DNA of 64,000 nucleotides, taken from assembly GCA_016717285.1 (NCBI GenBank), contig JADKFU010000005.1, positions 163,501 through 227,500 on the forward strand, in the 5' to 3' direction. This document shows, in pieces, positions 27,321 to 36,529 of this stretch. The stretch comes from Chitinophagaceae bacterium (GTDB lineage Bacteria > Bacteroidota > Bacteroidia > Chitinophagales > UBA10324). The notes under the pieces are model-generated. The model saw only the letters and a program-made list of their open reading frames with translations, was not told where the DNA came from and did not search any database. Position numbers and translations under genes: made by a program. Position 1 is the stretch's first letter, and the number at the start of each line of letters is the position of its first letter.

Positions 27321-28202
27321 ATGACAAAGAAATTGCCCAATTTTTTTATTGTAGGAGCACCTAAAGCAGGTACTACTTCCCTTTACTATTATCTTAAAAA
27401 GCATCCGGAAGTTTTTATGAGTTCCATCAAGGAACCCAATTACTTCTCGTATGAAGAAACCGTTAAGCAGAATCTTTATCACAAAGAAAAAGGTGTTGGC
27501 ACTTTAGAAGAATATCTTCAGTTGTTTGAGACTGCTAATGGCCGTCACAAAGCAGTGGGAGAAGCGAGTGTTTCCTATCTTTTCTATCCTTCGGTTCCGG
27601 CAAAAATTAAAGAACTGTCGCCCGATGCAAAGATCATCATGTCGCTTCGAAATCCTGTTGACCGTGCTTTTTCCCATTATTTTATGGAGCATAAACTGGG
27701 CTACGTAAGTGAATCGCTGGAAAACATTGTAAGCAAGACCTCAAAGCACAAATTTGCGCATCTCTGGTACCAGCAATACATAGAGTTAGGGTTGTATTAT
27801 GAACAGGTGAAACGATATATTGATGTATTCGGAAAAGATAACGTCCGGATTTTCATCTATGATGAACTGTCAGATGATATGCAGGGAATGATTACTAATG
27901 TATTGCATTATCTCAATATCGATCCTTCGTTTATGCCTGATCTGGAAGGCAAATACAATACGTATTCTGCACCGCGCAATAATTTTTTCCGGGCTATCTA
28001 TTCACAGAAGAATTTACGCCTGTTAGCGCGTAAAATTATTCCCGATCATAAAGTGGAAGCGATAAAGAAATTATTTCTCACCCGGAAAGTGAAGCAGGTA
28101 AAGCACGATGATACAGTAGATCGTATGCAGGCAATCTTCAAACCTGATATCATGCAACTTGAAAAATTGCTCAACAAAGATTTAAGCCGCTGGTATGAGT
28201 GA
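27321..28202 (+). CDS. PAPS-dependent sulfotransferase 6
   Basis: The 293-residue protein has PAPS loop PNFFIVGAPKAGTTSLYYYL (6-25), SIKEPNYFS, GEASVSYLF and RNPVDRAFSHYFM. GEASVSYL corresponds to the acceptor-side helix shared with sulfotransferase 1 (GEASVMYL). Its last 8 bp overlap the start of the GT4 gene, indicating coupled translation. Acceptor unknown. Confidence 0.88.
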   Translation: MTKKLPNFFIVGAPKAGTTSLYYYLKKHPEVFMSSIKEPNYFSYEETVKQNLYHKEKGVGTLEEYLQLFETANGRHKAVGEASVSYLFYPSVPAKIKELSPDAKIIMSLRNPVDRAFSHYFMEHKLGYVSESLENIVSKTSKHKFAHLWYQQYIELGLYYEQVKRYIDVFGKDNVRIFIYDELSDDMQGMITNVLHYLNIDPSFMPDLEGKYNTYSAPRNNFFRAIYSQKNLRLLARKIIPDHKVEAIKKLFLTRKVKQVKHDDTVDRMQAIFKPDIMQLEKLLNKDLSRWYE

Positions 28203-29376
28203 GAACAGAAAGCTACGTGTTGCCATGGTAGAACCTATCGGCGGACACAGTGGTAATGATTTTTATGACTTTGGGTTATGTAAAGCAGTGGCTGATCAGG
28301 GCACTGAACTCAGTTTTTATACCTGCGATGAAACGGATCTTGACACGAAGTTTACATTTCCTTTTCGCACGGTAAAGCCCTTTAAAAAAATTTACGGAAA
28401 AGATAATAAGCTGCTTCGCGGATTTCGCTATGCAATAGGATCCTGGAATGCGGCTAAGGATGCTGCGAAAGCAGGAGCTAAAGTGGTTCACTTTCATGTA
28501 TATCATTTTGCAGGAAGGGAATACCTGAATTTTTACCTGTTTCGCAGAAAGGGATTTAAAGTGGTGGCGACTATTCACGACATCGAAAGCTTCGATAAGT
28601 TCGGTCAGGAAATTGATCCCGGTAAGTATGGAAAATTCAGCCGCGCCATCGATCAGATCATTGTTCATTCTGATTATGCAAGAACTTCATTGAAGAAATA
28701 TTTTCCTGATTTTCCGGACAGTAAGATTCATATTGTTCCGCACGGCGATTCCGATTTTTTATTCAATACACCCATCACCAAAGAAGAAGCAAGAAAAAAA
28801 TTGAACCTGCCGGTGGATCAGCAACTGGTGCTTTTCTTCGGGCAAATAAAAAAAGTAAAAGGACTGGATGTGTTACTGCGTGCGCATGCGATTGTGCGCG
28901 ACCAGATGCCTAACGTGAAATTACTGGTGGTCGGTAAACCCTGGAAAGTGGAACAGGAAGAGTTTGATGCAATTGTTAAAGAAAAGAATCTGGAAAAGGA
29001 TTGCATTCTCAATTATTCTTATGTCGCTAATGAAATCATACCTTATTATTTCGCGGCAGCAGATGTGGTAACGCTTCCCTACCGGGAAATTTATTCAAGT
29101 GGTGTCATGATACGTTCGTTGGACTACAGTGCCGCCATTGTTGCGTCTGATCTGGATACGTTCAAAAAAATTATTGTGGAAGGAGAGAACGGCGTGATGT
29201 TTAAGAATGAAGATGCAAAAGATCTGGCTGAAAAAATTATGGCGTTGTTGAAAGATGAAGAAAAAATGAAACGACTTCGCATCAATGCAAAAAAAACGGC
29301 GGATGAAAAATTCAGTTGGCAGTTGATTGGTAAGAAGGTGAATGAAATCTATCAACTTGCGCTGGGCGGGAAGTGA
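28195..29376 (+). CDS. Family 4 glycosyltransferase (GT-B)
   Basis: The 393-residue protein has two Rossmann domains. The N-terminal half includes IGGHSGNDFYDFGLCKAV and HFHVYHFAG; the C-terminal half has LVLFFGQIKKVKGLDVLLRA, LLVVGKP and the donor-site PYREIYSSGVMIRSLDYSAA, close to the E-x7-E pattern of retaining GT4 enzymes. It adds a sugar to the lipid-linked repeat unit in the cytoplasm. It is the last gene of the coupled run that starts with GT2. Only two clear glycosyltransferases are present in the locus. Confidence 0.86.
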   Translation: MSENRKLRVAMVEPIGGHSGNDFYDFGLCKAVADQGTELSFYTCDETDLDTKFTFPFRTVKPFKKIYGKDNKLLRGFRYAIGSWNAAKDAAKAGAKVVHFHVYHFAGREYLNFYLFRRKGFKVVATIHDIESFDKFGQEIDPGKYGKFSRAIDQIIVHSDYARTSLKKYFPDFPDSKIHIVPHGDSDFLFNTPITKEEARKKLNLPVDQQLVLFFGQIKKVKGLDVLLRAHAIVRDQMPNVKLLVVGKPWKVEQEEFDAIVKEKNLEKDCILNYSYVANEIIPYYFAAADVVTLPYREIYSSGVMIRSLDYSAAIVASDLDTFKKIIVEGENGVMFKNEDAKDLAEKIMALLKDEEKMKRLRINAKKTADEKFSWQLIGKKVNEIYQLALGGK

Positions 29377-29504
29377 GTAGCGAGTACCAAGTAACGAGTC
29401 CTTAGTCTCAATAGTCAATAGTCAATAGTCATTGGTCATTAGTGGTTGGTTCAATCTTCACCATTCATCATTCCTAATTCCTAATTCATAATTCTCAATT
29501 CTCA
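29377..29504. repeat. Word-repeat spacer, copy B of an inverted pair
   Basis: Contains CAATAGTCAATAGTCAATAG, GTCATTAGTGG (29435-29445), TTGGTTCAATCT (29446-29457), CACCATTCATCATT, tandem CCTAATT and TCTCAATTCTCAAT. Reverse-complemented, it follows the same word order as 21782-21886. Confidence 0.65.
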
Positions 29505-30482
29505 ATGTCAGTTGCAACAGATTGTGTAATGATTACCGGATCCGCCGGCATGGTGGGATCGCATCTTATTGATCGTTATCGTGCGCAGCTTCCGAAGGAA
29601 AAAATTATCGGAACCTGGTTTAAGCCAACGATTGATGTTAACGACATACTTTCCGTTTGCAATGCTATTGAATGTGATGTGACTGATGCAGAAAAAGTTT
29701 TTTCCATCATCAATCAATTTCGTCCTGCTACCATATTTCATCTTGCTGCGCAAAGTTATCCGACGGTTTCCTGGCAAAAACCCATTGAAACCATCAACAC
29801 GAATATGAATGGGACAATCAATGTTTTTGAAGCCGTAAAAAAAATTCGCCTCCATGAACCTGATTATGATCCGATGGTTGTTGTAGCCTGTTCGAGTGCT
29901 GAGTATGGATTGTCGCTTACACCTGAAAACACACCCGTAAAAGAAAACACCACTTTATTGCCTTTGCATCCTTATGGTGTAAGCAAAGTTGGTCAGGACT
30001 TGCTTTCATTCCAGTATTTTCAAAATTTCGGCATTCGTTGCATTCGCGTCCGGATTTTCAATACCACCGGTTCGCGAAAAACCAATGATGTTACTTCTGA
30101 TTTTGTGTTGCGTGCTTACAAGATTATGAAAGGAGCGGAGAATAAATTTAAAGTGGGCACGCTGGAAACCAGGCGTTCCATTACAGATGTACGTGATCTT
30201 GTGTCAGCATTGGTTTTGCTTTCAGAAAAGGGAACAGCCGGTGAAGTTTATAATGTGAGCGGTGAAAAAGTATACCAGGTGAAAGAGTTAATTCCCCTGA
30301 TTGAAAAGGCAACCGGCATCAAACTGAATATTGAAACGGATCCTTCTTTGCTCAGGCCAACCGATGAACCCATCATCTATGGCGACAGCATGCGTTTAAA
30401 AAACGATACAGGATGGAAGCAGCAATATACTTTGGAAGAAACTATTCAGGATATGCTGAGGTATTTGAATGATAAAGGTTGA
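29505..30482 (+). CDS. GDP-mannose 4,6-dehydratase-like SDR
   Basis: The 325-residue extended SDR has TGSAGMVGSHL (11-21) as the NAD(P)-binding loop, ACSSAEYG (128-135) and catalytic Tyr157/Lys161 in HPYGVSK. FNTTGSRKTNDVTSDFV and RRSITDVRD match the GDP-mannose 4,6-dehydratase branch, which forms the precursor of 6-deoxyhexoses such as fucose or rhamnose. It probably makes a deoxy sugar donor for the polysaccharide. Other NDP-hexose dehydratase or epimerase roles are possible. A word-repeat spacer of about 130 bp separates it from the GT4 gene. Confidence 0.75.
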   Translation: MSVATDCVMITGSAGMVGSHLIDRYRAQLPKEKIIGTWFKPTIDVNDILSVCNAIECDVTDAEKVFSIINQFRPATIFHLAAQSYPTVSWQKPIETINTNMNGTINVFEAVKKIRLHEPDYDPMVVVACSSAEYGLSLTPENTPVKENTTLLPLHPYGVSKVGQDLLSFQYFQNFGIRCIRVRIFNTTGSRKTNDVTSDFVLRAYKIMKGAENKFKVGTLETRRSITDVRDLVSALVLLSEKGTAGEVYNVSGEKVYQVKELIPLIEKATGIKLNIETDPSLLRPTDEPIIYGDSMRLKNDTGWKQQYTLEETIQDMLRYLNDKG

Positions 30483-30697
30483 GAGAATCAGGAATTAAAA
30501 ATCCCGGACGCGAAAAACCACTTAACACGCAATTAACAAATATTTGAATTTCATTAAGAAATAGAACAGGTTGCCTGCTATTGCGATGGGTTTTCCCGGA
30601 TGAAATGCATATAACCTGCATGATCAATTGACCTGCAATACTATTTCGCAAAGCTTTTGAAAGCCTGTTTACAGTCTTGTTGTTTCACACTACGGAT

Positions 30698-32878
30698 TTA
30701 TTTTTCTAAAATTAATTTCCTTACCTCATAGGTGCTTTCCGAACTGATTGTCAGGAAATAAATTCCCGGAGTGTATGGACTCAAGTCAAGTGTAAATTGA
30801 AAAAAGTTATTGATTGCGTTGAAAGAAGTGGCATACATAGATTGACCTGATAGATTGGTAAGACCAACACTCAATAAATTTCCGGCTTTGGTTTCACCCG
30901 AAAGAATGACTGCATCTCTTGCAGGATTAGGAAATACATTCCAGTTAACTTGCGATTCACTTATGGAGGAAGCACCTGTTGGAATCTGGAAAGTATTTTT
31001 TTCTATGAGCACATTGTAAAGGCCAACGAGCCATGCCCGAGCTGTGTCGACAAATGCAAAATGACTGATAGAGGCATATTGTGCGGCTGTGTATTCAGTT
31101 TGCCAGCTTTGTCCGCCATCTTTCGTATGCATCACATGCGGAGGAGACCACATGAAACCGTTGGTCGCATCCATGAATTCAATATCAAGAATGTAATCCT
31201 GCCACGCAGTGGAGGCTGTATCATACTGCACTTCATTCCAGCTATCGCCACCGTTGATTGTTTCAAGGTACATACCATTATTAGTTCCCAGGAAACCATG
31301 CAACGGATCAATAAATGTGATGCAACTTGCTGTGGTATTGATGTCAGGGCTTTGATAGTTAAGCACCCATGTAGCTCCGCCATCTGATGTTTTGTAAATC
31401 GTTCGCCCTGAATAAAAAGTGAAACCTGTGGCCCAACCTGTTTGATCATTCACAAAGCAATAATCATAAATTTCAGGAACAGAGTCAAGTACTGCCTGCC
31501 AGGTTTGCAAACCGTCGGTAGAGCGATAAATATTTCCATAACCTCCCGAGAGCGTGTTGAGAAATGCGAAAGCTGTTAAACTATCGCGCACAAAAACAGG
31601 TGAATACCCACCGGCCACTGTTGAAACCTGGCCCCAGGTGTTTCCTCCATCTGTTGTTTTGTAAAATGTTTCTACGGGTCCCGGATAGGTAATTTTTTCA
31701 AAATATCCATGTTGCGGATCAGTGAACTGAAGATCACCTATCGGACCTGTTATGGAAGGATCTACAGACCATGTAACTCCGGCATCCGTAGTTTTAAGAA
31801 GTCCGGTATACGTTGTAATAAAACCGTGTTGTTGATCAGCAAACACCACATCATAAAACGGATCTTCAGAAATTCGTTGATCAATTTTTGTGAACGCAGT
31901 TACGGAGCTGTCATTCCTGTATAAATGTCCGGCATTGCCACCTACGAAAAAACCTTGTTTACCTGCTACTACCTGCGGAGCATAAAAGTCAACAGCAGCA
32001 CTTCCCCAGGTATTACCACCATCATGCGTATAAATAACACTGGAAGAATTGCGTGCGAGCGCAATGCCTTCACCATTCTCGTTCACTTTAATATCCAGAA
32101 TTTTGTCAGCATTGTAATTATAAATGCTGGTCCATGTAATGCCACCATCATTGGTTTTAAAAATTCTTCCTTTCGAAGAACTTTGCAAATAACCACACGC
32201 TACACCATGCAACGCATCGCCAAATGAAACACCGGTGAAGTTGATATTATTTTGTTCATATTGAAGTTCCCAGTTTGTACCACCGTTGTTTGTATGAAAG
32301 ATATTACCATTCGTGCCGACAGCCCAGCCATTGATAGCATCGGCAAAATAAAGGTCGTTGATGTAATCATCTTCGGGTGTTAATTGAGAAATCCAGGTAC
32401 TTCCTCCGTTAATTGTTTTCAAGATGATGTTTTCCGCACCACCGACATAACCGATCTTCCCATTGATAAAATTTAATGATTTAAAAATTCCACCGACCGG
32501 AAGATTGGTGATCAGGTTCCAGGCAGCACCTCCATTCACGGTTTTGTAGAGATAATTAAATGAACCAAACTGAAAAGAAGAAAGTAAAAATCCCGTGTCT
32601 GCATTCGCGAAAAACAGCGAGCTGATAGTTGTTTCTTCGGTGAGGAATGTCTGATCTTCCCAGGTGTCGCCTCCATCAATAGTATGCATCAGCGATCCGC
32701 CTTTATATCCAAACCAACCTTCTTCTTCTGAAATAAATGAGGCCGAAGCAACATCATTATAAATAGGCAAAGGGCTTCTCAGGTAATATCCGTTTTGAGC
32801 ATGGAGCACCATATTGCTTAACAGTAATAAGATACAGGCCAATGATATTTTGCGAAAAAATAAAAATGAGGACTTCAT
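30698..32878 (-). CDS. T9SS-secreted Ycf48/BNR-repeat beta-propeller protein
   Basis: The start is put at the ATG at 32878, where MKSSFLFFRKISLACILLLL opens the signal peptide. The protein has 726 residues. About a dozen Asp-box-like repeats of the form GGxTW recur every 40-60 residues (GGDTWE, GGAAWN, GGSTWI, GGTNWE, GGITWT, GGNTWG, GGATWV, GGDSWN, GGQSWQ), the pattern of Ycf48/HCF136-like and sortilin-type propellers. The last 80 residues are a type-A T9SS domain (WNVFPNPARDAVILSG). It is an exported, surface-attached or released protein of unknown ligand; the photosystem name carries no functional meaning here. Confidence 0.85.
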   Translation of the reverse strand: MKSSFLFFRKISLACILLLLSNMVLHAQNGYYLRSPLPIYNDVASASFISEEEGWFGYKGGSLMHTIDGGDTWEDQTFLTEETTISSLFFANADTGFLLSSFQFGSFNYLYKTVNGGAAWNLITNLPVGGIFKSLNFINGKIGYVGGAENIILKTINGGSTWISQLTPEDDYINDLYFADAINGWAVGTNGNIFHTNNGGTNWELQYEQNNINFTGVSFGDALHGVACGYLQSSSKGRIFKTNDGGITWTSIYNYNADKILDIKVNENGEGIALARNSSSVIYTHDGGNTWGSAAVDFYAPQVVAGKQGFFVGGNAGHLYRNDSSVTAFTKIDQRISEDPFYDVVFADQQHGFITTYTGLLKTTDAGVTWSVDPSITGPIGDLQFTDPQHGYFEKITYPGPVETFYKTTDGGNTWGQVSTVAGGYSPVFVRDSLTAFAFLNTLSGGYGNIYRSTDGLQTWQAVLDSVPEIYDYCFVNDQTGWATGFTFYSGRTIYKTSDGGATWVLNYQSPDINTTASCITFIDPLHGFLGTNNGMYLETINGGDSWNEVQYDTASTAWQDYILDIEFMDATNGFMWSPPHVMHTKDGGQSWQTEYTAAQYASISHFAFVDTARAWLVGLYNVLIEKNTFQIPTGASSISESQVNWNVFPNPARDAVILSGETKAGNLLSVGLTNLSGQSMYATSFNAINNFFQFTLDLSPYTPGIYFLTISSESTYEVRKLILEK

Positions 32879-32982
32879 TAACAAAAGTTTAGTTGGGAAT
32901 GGTAGTAAGTAAGAACCGGACAAAGATTAGGAATTAGAAAGAAATAGGCTGGCAAAAGTTTATACTTCCTCCTGCGCGGTTA

Positions 32983-33009
32983 TTTGTTTTTTACATTCCG
33001 CTATTTTTG
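32983..33009 (+). promoter_or_regulatory. Promoter of the DUF486 gene
   Basis: TATTTTTG (33002-33009) matches the -7 consensus exactly. TTTG at 32983-32986 is a possible -33, but with only 15 bp spacing. The ATG at 33041 follows 31 bp later. Confidence 0.4.
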
Positions 33010-33040
33010 CCGTTCGAATAAGAACCTAACTACTCTGAAA

Positions 33041-33409
33041 ATGAAATCACTTCAAACTATCGGCTTACTAGTTTTATCCAATATATTTATGACGCTGGCC
33101 TGGTACGGTCATCTCAAATTCCGCGAGTTCAAATGGTTTGCCGCGTTGCCGCTAATAATTGTGGTACTGATCAGTTGGGGCATTGCATTGTTTGAATATT
33201 TTTTCCAGGTGCCGGCAAACCGCATTGGTTTTAATGAAAATGGTGGACCGTTTTCATTAGTTCAATTGAAAGTGATTCAGGAAGTGATCACACTCGTTGT
33301 ATTCACCGTTTTTACAGTATTGTTTTTTAAGAATGAAGCATGGAGATGGAATCACTTTGTTGGATTTTCATTACTGGTGCTTGCGGTGTATTTTATTTTC
33401 AGGAAATGA
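33041..33409 (+). CDS. DMT-superfamily small membrane protein (DUF486)
   Basis: The 122-residue protein has four membrane helices and the landmark ISWGIALFEYFFQVPANRIGF, which is diagnostic of the DUF486 family. The start at 33041 is supported by the upstream promoter; 19 codons of open frame before it are not conserved-looking. Family members resemble small multidrug-type transporters but have no established substrate. It stands alone between two minus-strand genes. Confidence 0.85.
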   Translation: MKSLQTIGLLVLSNIFMTLAWYGHLKFREFKWFAALPLIIVVLISWGIALFEYFFQVPANRIGFNENGGPFSLVQLKVIQEVITLVVFTVFTVLFFKNEAWRWNHFVGFSLLVLAVYFIFRK

Positions 33410-33444
33410 AGAAATGACCTGGTGACAAACCACTATAATCTTCT

Positions 33445-33497
33445 CCACCCATCGGATGGCACCACGCACAAAACTTCGGTAGCTATCCGATGGGTGG
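33445..33497. repeat. Palindromic intergenic element
   Basis: CCACCCATCGGAT (33445-33457) and ATCCGATGGGTGG (33485-33497) are perfect 13-bp inverted arms. A third related copy (ATCCGATGGATGG) lies near 33543-33555, with CTTCGGTAGC and GCTACCG words between. It sits between convergent genes and is unlike coding sequence. Confidence 0.6.
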
Positions 33498-33577
33498 TGC
33501 GACGTGCTACCGCTGATAAGTAGCAGGAGCCGAAGAAGCGCCAATCCGATGGATGGATAATTAAATGAAATCAATCA

Positions 33578-36445
33578 CTATTGAATAATCACCTTATGCT
33601 GCTGCCTGTTACCTTCAGTTTCGACATTCAAAAAGTAAATACCGCTTGAAAATCCGCTAAGGTCAAGCTGAGTGGTAGCTCCCTGCTTCAGTCCGGTTTC
33701 TACTTGTGTCAGCAATATCCTGCCGGTAATATCCACCAGTTGCAGATGGATGGGTTCGGTTTGCGCAACATCGGAAGTTATAGTAACAAAACCAGCCGTC
33801 GGATTAGGGAATACCTGCCAAATGCCTGCAGCATCAACTTGTGAGACGCCTGAAGCAAAATCAATATAAACGGTTACTGGTGTGCGGTTACTGACGCAAA
33901 GTGTTGGAATGTTGTCTACTTCCCAATCATAAAAATAGTAGTAAACTTCACTTCCATTGGGCGAGCCGGTCATTGAAATGTAATCGCTGATCACATAAGG
34001 ATATGCAACACCAACATCGCTTCTTTGGAGTCGGGGACCGTCATGTCCCCAAAAAATGTTGTTCTGATTCGTATTAGTGGTCAACTCATAATCATTACCG
34101 GGAACCAGGTTGAAGTTAAGTGTGATGCGGCTCGAGTCCATTGGAATATTAATCATCGCGCTTTGAATAACTCCTCCATTATGATTTCTCCATTCAATCA
34201 ATCGCTCACCCGGTGTATCGGTATACACTTTCACAGATTTCAATACACAAGTTTTTGAAACATTAAAAATAATACTGCTGTTGGTGCTGGTGCTGCCGCT
34301 GTATAAATTTCCTTCATGGTATTTTTGACCTGCATAAAAAGTATCTGCGCCAAATGCAGTTGTGTTTTCTGCATAGTAAGTTGCAGAATCTGTTACGAAA
34401 GGTGTTACATATGAGCTTCCGCTGCCCAACAGCAATCCTCCTGATGGCGCATCATACCATGAAACTGCATCACCGGATGCAGTTAGTGTTGCTGTGCCGG
34501 GTTCAGGCAGGTAAACATCATTGGCAACCGGTTCCGGTGATACCAATGCAATGACCGTGATTGGATCTGAAGTAATTAGCTGGCAGGTCCCGGGAACAGT
34601 GATAGCATAAGAACCCGAAGTTGTAACTATAATTGATTGTGTGGATGCGCCGTTTGACCATGCATAAGAAGTGGAAGGTGGACCTGACAACACCACGCTT
34701 CCTCCTTCACAAAAAGTTAATGCACCGGACACTGTAACAATAGGAATTTCAATCGGATTTTGTGTAATGGAAATTGTTTTTGAAGTGCTGATGCAAGAGT
34801 TGGAGGAGGAACTGATTTTTACATTGTAATCACCTGTGCTGTTAATAGTGACTGATTGCGTTGTAGCTCCATTTGACCAGAGATACGAATAGTCGGCAGG
34901 AACATCACTTGCTGAAAGCGTTACAAATTGTCCGGGACAGATGATTGTTCCTCCACTGTTGCTGATCGTAAGATCAGGTGTTACACATTCATTTTCTATC
35001 AAACTGATAAACTGGTCAACTGCCGGATTCACGATAGTAGTAATTATGCCGGATGGCCAGCGGATGATCGCAGAATCAATTGTTGTTGCGGTGCCCGTTC
35101 CGAAATGGAGACTTGCTGTGTTGCAGGTTCCATAGCTTTCACCGGCCTTCACTTCGCGGATTTGTTTTCCCCAAGCACCATAAATTTCCGCGCGTGCTCC
35201 TAATGCGCCGGTATTGCTTGTTGTTCCTGTTAAGTTAATGGTCAGAAAGTGATTGCCATCCGCAACCGTGTTCAACCAATAGACATCATCAATGGACGTC
35301 GGACTTGTATAAATGTTGGCATAACTTGCATACACATCAATTTTTCCATCGTGGTTCAGATCTCCAATGGCAAAAGATTCCATGTTGTCGGTTCCGAAAA
35401 TGCCGGGCAGTTTTGTAAAAGTCTTGTTGCCGTTATTGTGGAAGAACTGGTAATCACTTCCAGTAACAAGAATATCAATAAAACCATCATTATCGAAATC
35501 TTCCATCACGGATTCAATGGGAATAATACTCATGTTAAAACCTGATCCGGAAGTAATATTGGTCATGTGCCCTGTGCCATCATTTTCCAGGAGGTTTGCA
35601 GGTACGTCATAATCTGTCTGAATTACGTCGAGGTCGCCGTCATTATCAATGTCACCGAAATTTGCAGTCCATGTTTGCGCACTGTCCGCAAGTCCGTATG
35701 AAGCTGCATCAGAAGTATAGTTGTTGTTTCCGTCATTCACAAAGAGTGCATCAATCCTGCGGCCATCTGATGGATCGTTAATCGCTTGTCTGCATTTTGC
35801 AATGTAAAGATCCACGTCGCCGTCATTATCAAAATCAGTCCATACGCTTCCATAGTTTCCAGAATCGTCGGTATTGGTTACATCAAAGTCAATAATGGAG
35901 GAGACTGTGTAATTGCCATTGCCGCTGTTCAGCCAGATATGACTTTCAGCATTGTCATCACATCCGAAAATATCTTCCCAGCCATCATTATTTACATCTG
36001 CAAAATTTACATTCTGAAGAAAGAAATTAGAGGCAGGCAAACTATACAAGGCTCCTGCTGTGCCGGTATTGTCGAGTTTCATAATTTTTACAGCCGGACC
36101 ATAACCACCTGCCACTACATCTTTAAAACCATTATGATCTACATCAGCCACACACAATCCCCAGGCCCATGAAGAGCCTCCTCCGTAATCACCAATATAA
36201 TGATGGTCGAAAGTTAATCCGGGTCGCTGGTAATCGATGTAAAGCAGGTGCGCCTGATCCAACCTCACAATGTCATCAAGGCCATCACCATTAATGTCAA
36301 TAACTGCAACCGGACAACCACTGTGAATGTTGGTTGCGGAAAGTTTTGCATTGGCATTCAGGAAACTTACCTGTGCATTTATTCCTGATAAGCAACATAG
36401 GATGATGAAGCAGCTAAGCAGGGAAAGTTTTGTAAAAAATCTCAT
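33578..36445 (-). CDS. T9SS-secreted FG-GAP/VCBS and ASPIC-UnbV protein
   Basis: The 955-residue protein has a signal peptide (1-24). It has seven or so FG-GAP/VCBS calcium-binding repeats (about 30-390, with DINGDGLDD, DVDHNGFKD, DFDNDGDVDLY, DIDNDGDLDV, DFDNDGFIDI and DLNHDGKIDVY). A UnbV/ASPIC domain (about 395-490, GALGARAEIYG... SLHFGTGTATTIDSAIIRWP) follows, then Ig-like PKD-type modules (YLWSNGATTQS, YAWSNGASTQS). It ends with a type-A T9SS domain (IWQVFPNPTAGFVTIT). This is a CRTAC1-like secreted protein. The integrin-like propeller suggests adhesion or ligand binding at the surface. Confidence 0.87.
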   Translation of the reverse strand: MRFFTKLSLLSCFIILCCLSGINAQVSFLNANAKLSATNIHSGCPVAVIDINGDGLDDIVRLDQAHLLYIDYQRPGLTFDHHYIGDYGGGSSWAWGLCVADVDHNGFKDVVAGGYGPAVKIMKLDNTGTAGALYSLPASNFFLQNVNFADVNNDGWEDIFGCDDNAESHIWLNSGNGNYTVSSIIDFDVTNTDDSGNYGSVWTDFDNDGDVDLYIAKCRQAINDPSDGRRIDALFVNDGNNNYTSDAASYGLADSAQTWTANFGDIDNDGDLDVIQTDYDVPANLLENDGTGHMTNITSGSGFNMSIIPIESVMEDFDNDGFIDILVTGSDYQFFHNNGNKTFTKLPGIFGTDNMESFAIGDLNHDGKIDVYASYANIYTSPTSIDDVYWLNTVADGNHFLTINLTGTTSNTGALGARAEIYGAWGKQIREVKAGESYGTCNTASLHFGTGTATTIDSAIIRWPSGIITTIVNPAVDQFISLIENECVTPDLTISNSGGTIICPGQFVTLSASDVPADYSYLWSNGATTQSVTINSTGDYNVKISSSSNSCISTSKTISITQNPIEIPIVTVSGALTFCEGGSVVLSGPPSTSYAWSNGASTQSIIVTTSGSYAITVPGTCQLITSDPITVIALVSPEPVANDVYLPEPGTATLTASGDAVSWYDAPSGGLLLGSGSSYVTPFVTDSATYYAENTTAFGADTFYAGQKYHEGNLYSGSTSTNSSIIFNVSKTCVLKSVKVYTDTPGERLIEWRNHNGGVIQSAMINIPMDSSRITLNFNLVPGNDYELTTNTNQNNIFWGHDGPRLQRSDVGVAYPYVISDYISMTGSPNGSEVYYYFYDWEVDNIPTLCVSNRTPVTVYIDFASGVSQVDAAGIWQVFPNPTAGFVTITSDVAQTEPIHLQLVDITGRILLTQVETGLKQGATTQLDLSGFSSGIYFLNVETEGNRQQHKVIIQ

Positions 36446-36529
36446 GGGGTTTATTTGTTGTGGCTTGAAAAAGAATTTTAAATGTAGTAAAAACTATCGG
36501 GTCAGGCTGAAAGAATGACAAAAGATAAT

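Noticed and set aside
30698..32878. Photosystem II assembly factor
   Set aside because: Ycf48-like repeats only; the protein is a secreted T9SS cargo in a non-photosynthetic lineage.
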